Shown piece by piece: positions 59,692 through 64,000 of a stretch of DNA of 64,000 nucleotides. Origin of the DNA: Flavobacterium rivuli WB 3.3-2 = DSM 21788 (GTDB lineage: Bacteria; Bacteroidota; Bacteroidia; Flavobacteriales; Flavobacteriaceae); NCBI RefSeq assembly GCF_000378485.1, contig NZ_KB899970.1, positions 186,001 to 250,000 on the forward strand, in the 5' to 3' direction. The translations under genes and the position numbers were made by a program. Each line of letters starts with the position of its first letter. Positions within the stretch are counted from its first letter, which is position 1. The notes below the pieces were generated by a model. The model worked only from the letters and a program-made list of their open reading frames with translations, did not search any database and was not told where the DNA came from.

Positions 59692-60153
59692 ATGAAAAAA
59701 ATTATCGCTCTTATATTGCTCTTTGCTTTTGCCTCGTGCAGTAAATTTACTTTGTCTAAGACTATCGAGGATTTTCCCGGTAACCGCTGGGAGCAAAAAG
59801 ATGTAAAGAGTTTTGAGTTTGACGTTAAGGAAGATATGGATGCAGATGTTGCCATTCTGTTCTCGCATGTAGATGACCCGCAGTATGACAAGGTACCGCT
59901 TGAAGTAACAATTGAAGGCCCCTTAGGAGAGAAAGAAAATATTGCAGTTATGCTCCGGCTTAAAGATGCATCCGGTAAAGAATATTCTGATTGTGTGGGC
60001 GATGTATGCGACCTTACAACGGTTGTAAAAGAGATAATGCCCCTTAAAAAAGGCAAGTATGTTTTTACTATTAAAAACTTGTATTCGCAGCACAGCTACC
60101 TCCCTAATGTACTTGCTTTAGGCATTAGTTTAGAAACCGTTACCCATAAATAA
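59692..60153 (+). CDS. GldH-like lipoprotein
   Basis: A 153-residue lipoprotein: signal MKKIIALILLFAFASC with lipobox Cys16, then a beta-sandwich-like body (FPGNRWEQKDVKSFEFDV, DPQYDKVPLEVTI, LKKGKYVFTI and LPNVLALGISLE). This order is close to GldH, a lipoprotein needed for gliding in F. johnsoniae, but identity is not strong and it could be another paralogue. The start at 59692 is chosen because the upstream 20 residues would displace the signal peptide. Confidence 0.6.
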   Translation: MKKIIALILLFAFASCSKFTLSKTIEDFPGNRWEQKDVKSFEFDVKEDMDADVAILFSHVDDPQYDKVPLEVTIEGPLGEKENIAVMLRLKDASGKEYSDCVGDVCDLTTVVKEIMPLKKGKYVFTIKNLYSQHSYLPNVLALGISLETVTHK

Positions 60154-60180
60154 AAAAAGCAGCCTGAGCTGTTTTTTTTA
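60152..60180. terminator. Convergent terminator
   Basis: A-rich and T-rich tracts flank the CAGC-CTGA-GCTG hairpin between the two convergent genes. Confidence 0.65.
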
Positions 60181-60909
60181 TGCCGAAGCGTTTATGGTGT
60201 GCTGTAATGTAAAGCCATTGGCTATGGTGCCCGTTACCGTACCAACTTCTGCACCTGCATCATCGTCAGAAAATACATTGTCGGATGCATTATAAGTATA
60301 GCCGCTCATACCCTTTGTGTAGCCGTTAGCAGATGAGGCATTAACCTGCACTACTGCACTGTTGCTGCCTTCGGGAAATGCTATCTGGGTAATGAGCAGT
60401 GAGGTGCCTGTTCTATTATAAATGTGTACATGTATGTGGGTTGCCCTGCCATTGTACCATCCGGGAAAGATAGATGTAAAATTTACCTCGCCATTGGTAT
60501 TCGTGGTTTGCCTGCCTCGCAAAAAATGCACATTAGTGTAATTAGTGCTCTGCATACCGCCACCGCCATATTCAGAATAATTGCCGTCTTTATCACAATG
60601 CCATATATCTACAATAGTATTTGCCAGGGCATTACAACTATCATTAGTGTTTTTAACCGCAATTGTAATTGCTAAAGGTATCCCGGTACGGTCGCTGGTA
60701 ATATCTGTAGTAACCAGCGATGATGGTGTGTGGGTAGGAAAAGGCCCTTCGGTTTCGGAGGGAGCAACAACACAGGCTCCTGTAGCACCGGTCCCCTGTG
60801 TTGCAGTTGCAGTAGTGCCATCATCAGTATTGCAGGCATCAAGAAATTTAAGTCCGGCTAAGGCCAGGCCGGCGAGGCCCAGTGTCTTAAAAAAATCTTT
60901 TCTTTCCAT
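60178..60909 (-). CDS. Intradiol-dioxygenase-like exported lipoprotein
   Basis: A 243-residue protein with an exported N-terminus (MERKDFFKTLGLAGLALAG, lipobox-like LDACN). ETEGPFP, NTIVDIWHCDKDGNYSEY (tyrosine ligand) and FPGWYNGRATHIHVHI (two histidine ligands) match the iron site of protocatechuate 3,4-dioxygenase-type enzymes. Ring-opening activity is plausible but the surface location is unusual for aromatic catabolism. The C-terminal 60 residues are Ser/Gly/Asn-rich and may be structural. Confidence 0.82.
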   Translation of the reverse strand: MERKDFFKTLGLAGLALAGLKFLDACNTDDGTTATATQGTGATGACVVAPSETEGPFPTHTPSSLVTTDITSDRTGIPLAITIAVKNTNDSCNALANTIVDIWHCDKDGNYSEYGGGGMQSTNYTNVHFLRGRQTTNTNGEVNFTSIFPGWYNGRATHIHVHIYNRTGTSLLITQIAFPEGSNSAVVQVNASSANGYTKGMSGYTYNASDNVFSDDDAGAEVGTVTGTIANGFTLQHTINASA

Positions 60910-60983
60910 AGTTTCGTTTTTGTTTATATAGGTGTAACGTGTGTGTTTAAAGGATATTAGTAAATAGAGGCAAACCCGGATTT

Positions 60984-61679
60984 TTATGAGGTGAAGCCTA
61001 TAAGCGGTACTTCAAATACAAGAATTATAGCATTTTCAGATAGTGCCTCCATGTCGGCTTCGCTGGTGTTCCAGAGTGCAAGGCCATCGCGTTCTTCAAG
61101 CAGCCTTCCCTGCACTTCAAAAGCGCCATTTATTACGAACAGGAAAAGTCCGTTTGCAGGATCTTTGAGTTTGTAAATAGTTTCCCTGCGACCATCAAAA
61201 ATTGCCATGTAGCCGTTAATGTTGTGCTGACTTATAAATTGATGAAGAGTGTTGCGTTCTTCAAAATTAACCGTTGCTATTTCTGATTCATTTGCCTGCC
61301 CGTTTCCTGAGAAAGTTATATACAGGTAATTTATAAGGACATCTTCATACGGGTTGGTTAGCGTTATCATAGTTTTGTTAAAAGGAAGTACAGCTATTTC
61401 GCCGGGTACTATTGTATGGTCATCTTCTGCCGAATGGCTATATTTTAGAGCACCGGTTAAGGGTATTAGTAATGAAACTATATTTGTTTCTGGTTGTCTT
61501 GCAATAGAGTGGTTTGGTGCAAGCGTTTCTTCATTTAAAACTGTTAAACTGCCAAAAGGCAAACGGGATTTATCCTGATAGTTATCAAAATTAAAAGTGG
61601 CATACAAGCGTTGCCGGTTGCTTTCGGTAAGGCCGCGTTGGTGCGCTTTGTATATTTTGGCCGGCGTTTGATGGATCAT
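60984..61679 (-). CDS. Pirin-like bicupin protein
   Basis: A 231-residue protein with two cupin-like halves. The first carries FGSLTVLNEETLAPNHSIARQPE and VSLLIPLTGALKYSHS; the second has the GLFLFVINGAFEVQGRLLEERDGLALWNTSEADME pattern of the quercetinase C-terminal cupin in pirin-type proteins. The usual HxHxxxE metal set is only partly present (HSIARQPE), so metal binding is uncertain. It stands upstream of the intradiol-like gene on the same strand. Confidence 0.75.
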   Translation of the reverse strand: MIHQTPAKIYKAHQRGLTESNRQRLYATFNFDNYQDKSRLPFGSLTVLNEETLAPNHSIARQPETNIVSLLIPLTGALKYSHSAEDDHTIVPGEIAVLPFNKTMITLTNPYEDVLINYLYITFSGNGQANESEIATVNFEERNTLHQFISQHNINGYMAIFDGRRETIYKLKDPANGLFLFVINGAFEVQGRLLEERDGLALWNTSEADMEALSENAIILVFEVPLIGFTS

Positions 61680-61696
61680 AATTAACAGGTTATGCC

Positions 61697-61704
61697 CAAA
61701 TGTA
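61697..61704 (-). promoter_or_regulatory. -7 element (TACATTTG) of the pirin-like gene
   Basis: CAAATGTA on the plus strand reads TACATTTG on the minus strand, 17 bases before the start. Confidence 0.45.
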
Positions 61705-61806
61705 AAATTTCTTTCAGCCTCAAATTATAATTATAGGTAAACGCGATTTGTACAGCGGTTAATAGAATATAATAAAATAAGTATCTTTATTAAAAATTAC
61801 CTTTTA

Positions 61807-62904
61807 ATGAGAGCACTACTGTTAATAGCCTTTATATTTAATTTTTGCTGCATTTCTGCACAAACCATATCGGGTTATGTGTATGATGAAGAGGAGAACA
61901 AGCCGCTTGAAGGTGCGTTTGTATATCTCGATGGTACAACACTATCGGCCAGCACAAATGCAGACGGATTTTTTAAAATAGCAACAGCACAAAAATATAA
62001 TGCGGCACTGGTAATAAGTTTTATAGGTTTTGAAAGCCTGCGTATAGACGACCCTTACAAATACGACAAGCCATTTAAAGTATTACTGCGCACAGATGCT
62101 ATTTCTTTGCAGGAAGTGGTTATTACCAAGGGAGGTCCTTTTTCGCGCAAGCAGATGCTGCGGGTTTTCAGGGAGCAGTTTTTAGGAAAGTCTAAAGCAG
62201 GTTCATCCTGTAAAATTGAGAATGAAGACGATATAAACCTTTATTATGATACTGCTACTAATACACTAAATGCAAGGGCTTATAAGCCACTGCGCATTAC
62301 AAATAAAAGGCTGGAGTATACCGTAAATTTCGACCTTAAGGGATTTTCGGTTGGGTATAATACCACAAGCCTGGACAATCTTTATTTAAACCGCAGTTAT
62401 TTTGAAGGAACAACCTTTTTTACAGATACATCTAAAAAAGGCAGTGCCGATAAAAAACGTAAAGAGGCTTACCTTGGGTCGGCGGTGCATTTCATGAAAA
62501 CCGTTGCGGCTAATGACTGGCAAGAGCAAAAGTTTGATTTGTATGTAGATAGCTGGCGGGATAATCCTGATAAATATTTTGAAATTACCGATAGCCTTAA
62601 TTTTAAAAAAGTAACACTTGTTGATTTACCAAACAGTGTGAAAAAAGCAAGGGCAGAAAGGGAAAAATATAGTGTTAATGTGCTTAAGAAAAAAGGGGAA
62701 CAGGCTAAAGGAAAAAACAGCGATGTGCGTTTTGCGATTTTATATAATAAAAAAGAACAATCAGGCATTACTATGAACAATGGCCATTTTTATATTGACC
62801 AAAACGGACTTTTTTTTCCTATAGATGAACTTATGTTTGCAGGCCACATGGGCGAACTTAAGGCCGGCGACCTTTTACCGGCCGACTATAAATACACGCC
62901 TTAG
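61807..62904 (+). CDS. Exported CarboxypepD_reg-like domain protein
   Basis: A 365-residue protein. Signal MRALLLIAFIFNFCCISAQ is followed by a CarboxypepD_reg-like Ig domain (TISGYVYDEEENKPLEGAFVYLDGT, then GFFKIATAQ and SFIGFESLRI) as found at the start of TonB-dependent receptors. There is no plug or barrel after it, so the body (about residues 100-365, Lys-rich) is of unknown kind. It is a common flavobacterial architecture without known function. Confidence 0.8.
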   Translation: MRALLLIAFIFNFCCISAQTISGYVYDEEENKPLEGAFVYLDGTTLSASTNADGFFKIATAQKYNAALVISFIGFESLRIDDPYKYDKPFKVLLRTDAISLQEVVITKGGPFSRKQMLRVFREQFLGKSKAGSSCKIENEDDINLYYDTATNTLNARAYKPLRITNKRLEYTVNFDLKGFSVGYNTTSLDNLYLNRSYFEGTTFFTDTSKKGSADKKRKEAYLGSAVHFMKTVAANDWQEQKFDLYVDSWRDNPDKYFEITDSLNFKKVTLVDLPNSVKKARAEREKYSVNVLKKKGEQAKGKNSDVRFAILYNKKEQSGITMNNGHFYIDQNGLFFPIDELMFAGHMGELKAGDLLPADYKYTP

Positions 62905-62974
62905 TGTGTTATTGTTAGCCTAAAATGTTGGTATATGGGTACGGTTTTGGTATATTTATGTAAACTAAAAAACT

Positions 62975-63340
62975 ATGAAAACTAAAAAAACACTGGTTAT
63001 GGGTGCTTCTACAGAGCCCGGCCGTTATTCATACAAAGCTGTAAAAATGTTGCAACGCTTTGGTCACCCCGTTGTGGCGCTCGGAAAGAAAGAAGATAAT
63101 CTTGACGGTATTAAAATAGAAAAAGGGCAGGTGCCGTTTGATGATGTAGATACCGTTACACTATACCTTAACCCAATGAACCAAAAGCAGTATTACGACT
63201 ACATTGTAGGGCTAAAACCCGAACGCGTAATATTTAATCCCGGTACAGAGAACCCTGATCTTTATAAGCTTTTAAAAGATAATAATATTGATATAGAAGT
63301 GGGCTGTACACTGGTTATGCTCTCGATAAATCAGTATTAA
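62975..63340 (+). CDS. CoA-binding-domain protein (YccU-like)
   Basis: A 121-residue protein that begins KTLVMGASTEPGRYSYKAV, the Rossmann CoA-binding motif, and shows GQVPFDDVDTVTLYL and RVIFNPGTENPDLYKLL. It may bind CoA or an acyl-CoA to regulate metabolism. Monocistronic. Confidence 0.9.
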   Translation: MKTKKTLVMGASTEPGRYSYKAVKMLQRFGHPVVALGKKEDNLDGIKIEKGQVPFDDVDTVTLYLNPMNQKQYYDYIVGLKPERVIFNPGTENPDLYKLLKDNNIDIEVGCTLVMLSINQY

Positions 63341-63377
63341 TATCATTTAGCCTACAACTTTTAATATGATTTTGAAA

Positions 63378-63560
63378 TTTACCACAAAGTGCAAAAGGTT
63401 ATCACGAAGATCACAAGGCTTTATAGAATTTTAGGCTTGTTCCAAGCTACGGTGTGCACTAAGCGTTGTGTCCTTCAATCCTGTTAAGGATTGGTATCTT
63501 TGTATAAAATTCAAATATTCGCTTTGTGCACTTAGTGATAACCCTTTGCACTTTGTGGTA
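63378..63560. repeat. Long palindromic intergenic element C
   Basis: The left arm reads ACCACAAAGTGCAAAAGGTT then ATCACGAAG and ATCACAAG; the right arm is its near-complete reverse complement (CACTTAGTGATAACC, then CTTTGCACTTTGTGGT). Arms are about 36 bases around a 110-base centre. The CACAAAG/GCAAAG units resemble those of element B. Confidence 0.85.
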
Positions 63561-63581
63561 AAAATTACATTACATAAAAAA

Positions 63582-64000
63582 TTACTCTGAACGAGTAATA
63601 GATGTAAGCTGTTGCTTTTTACTTATGGTAAGTACTAACAGAAAGGTAATTAACCCGTTTACAATTATAAGCTCGTTATCAAAAACATATCCGCTCAACC
63701 ATTCTTTAGAGTAAGTAGCTATAAAATAAGTAAGGGCAGGAGAGAGTACGCATATAAAAGGAACAAGCTTGTCTTTTACGGCAAGTTTTTTCATGAATAG
63801 ACCAAACGAATACAGCCCTAATAGTGGGCCATACGTATATGATGCTATCCTGAAGATCATGCTTACTACCGATTTATCGTTAAGTGAATTAAATATAATT
63901 ATTACCACAAACATTAATAGCGAAAAAGCAACGTGTACCAAATGCCTGTTCTTTACATTGTTTTTGTTGGCAAGATTTTCGGCTTTATCCATGCCTAAAA
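63582..64000 (-). CDS. C-terminal part of a sodium:solute symporter
   Basis: The open frame continues past the right edge; the ATG at 63992 is internal. The visible C-terminus of about 139 residues has helices ending in SYTYGPLLGLYSFGLFMKKL, VKDKLVPFICVLSPALTYFI and a final ELIIVNGLITFLLVLTI. This is the pattern of SSS-family (SGLT) transporters such as flavobacterial Na+:solute symporters. The substrate cannot be read from this end. Confidence 0.78.
   Translation of the reverse strand, partial: LGMDKAENLANKNNVKNRHLVHVAFSLLMFVVIIIFNSLNDKSVVSMIFRIASYTYGPLLGLYSFGLFMKKLAVKDKLVPFICVLSPALTYFIATYSKEWLSGYVFDNELIIVNGLITFLLVLTISKKQQLTSITRSE

Overview
The window is chromosomal DNA of a Flavobacteriaceae bacterium, most likely Flavobacterium or a close relative. 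The evidence is low G+C, an absence of Shine-Dalgarno sequences, Bacteroidota-type promoters (TAnnTTTG at -7, sometimes TTTG at -33), the gldJ-murF and porU-porV-cdd-pdhA-pdhC gene order, a type-B type IX secretion (T9SS) substrate, and flavobacterial genes such as a RRM RNA-binding protein and a GbsR-like regulator. I see no rRNA, tRNA, CRISPR, prophage or insertion sequence. Most of the window is housekeeping backbone with small accessory insertions.

Layout. 1-4.0 kb: the end of a DUF6252-like protein, a glycine-rich RRM protein, and a three-gene sensory unit (FIST sensor, soluble histidine kinase, PAS protein). 4.1-15.9 kb: murF and gldJ on the minus strand, then porU, porV, cdd, pdhA and pdhC on the plus strand (gliding/T9SS machinery, then pyruvate dehydrogenase E1alpha and E2). 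16-19.6 kb: two tandem AlkB-like dioxygenases, an M28 peptidase, an SDR and a SprT-like protein. 19.8-24.2 kb: a 1476-residue secreted type-B T9SS substrate. 24.5-31.6 kb: an MlaEF-type lipid ABC transporter pair, two glycosyltransferases and a flippase, a KAS III enzyme, a truncated hemoglobin and a ParE-type toxin-antitoxin pair. 31.8-34.6 kb: gcvP.

34.7-39.6 kb holds the most unusual locus. A GbsR/MarR-like regulator is followed on the same strand by five short four-helix membrane proteins of two interleaved subfamilies, a DCC-type CxxC protein with a membrane domain, and a TIGR01777-type epimerase. The same palindrome (TTTCA-N8-TGAAA) lies over the -33 box of the regulator promoter and in the only sizeable gap inside the array, which suggests autoregulation plus an internal control point. 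Just beyond it is an AT-rich orphan gene of unknown function (39802-40617).

40.7-53 kb: a GH130 enzyme, purK and purE, small lipoproteins, an orphan antitoxin-like protein, an M3 peptidase, an MgtC-like protein, a CinA-type amidohydrolase, an SDR and citrate synthase. 52.4-58.4 kb: two pentein-fold hydrolases, an Rrf2 regulator with four cysteines, an AT-rich lipoprotein, then cysH-cysD-cysN for sulfate assimilation through APS. 58.6-64 kb: MarC, a GldH-like lipoprotein, an intradiol-dioxygenase-like lipoprotein, a pirin-like cupin protein, a CarboxypepD_reg protein, a CoA-binding protein and the 3' part of a sodium:solute symporter.

Three intergenic regions carry long imperfect palindromes (31.7, 58.5 and 63.4 kb), two of them built of short CACAAAG/CGCAAAG-like units. 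Other intergenic pieces resemble dispersed genomic repeats. Functions are assigned by reading translated sequence and recalling families; no database search was run.
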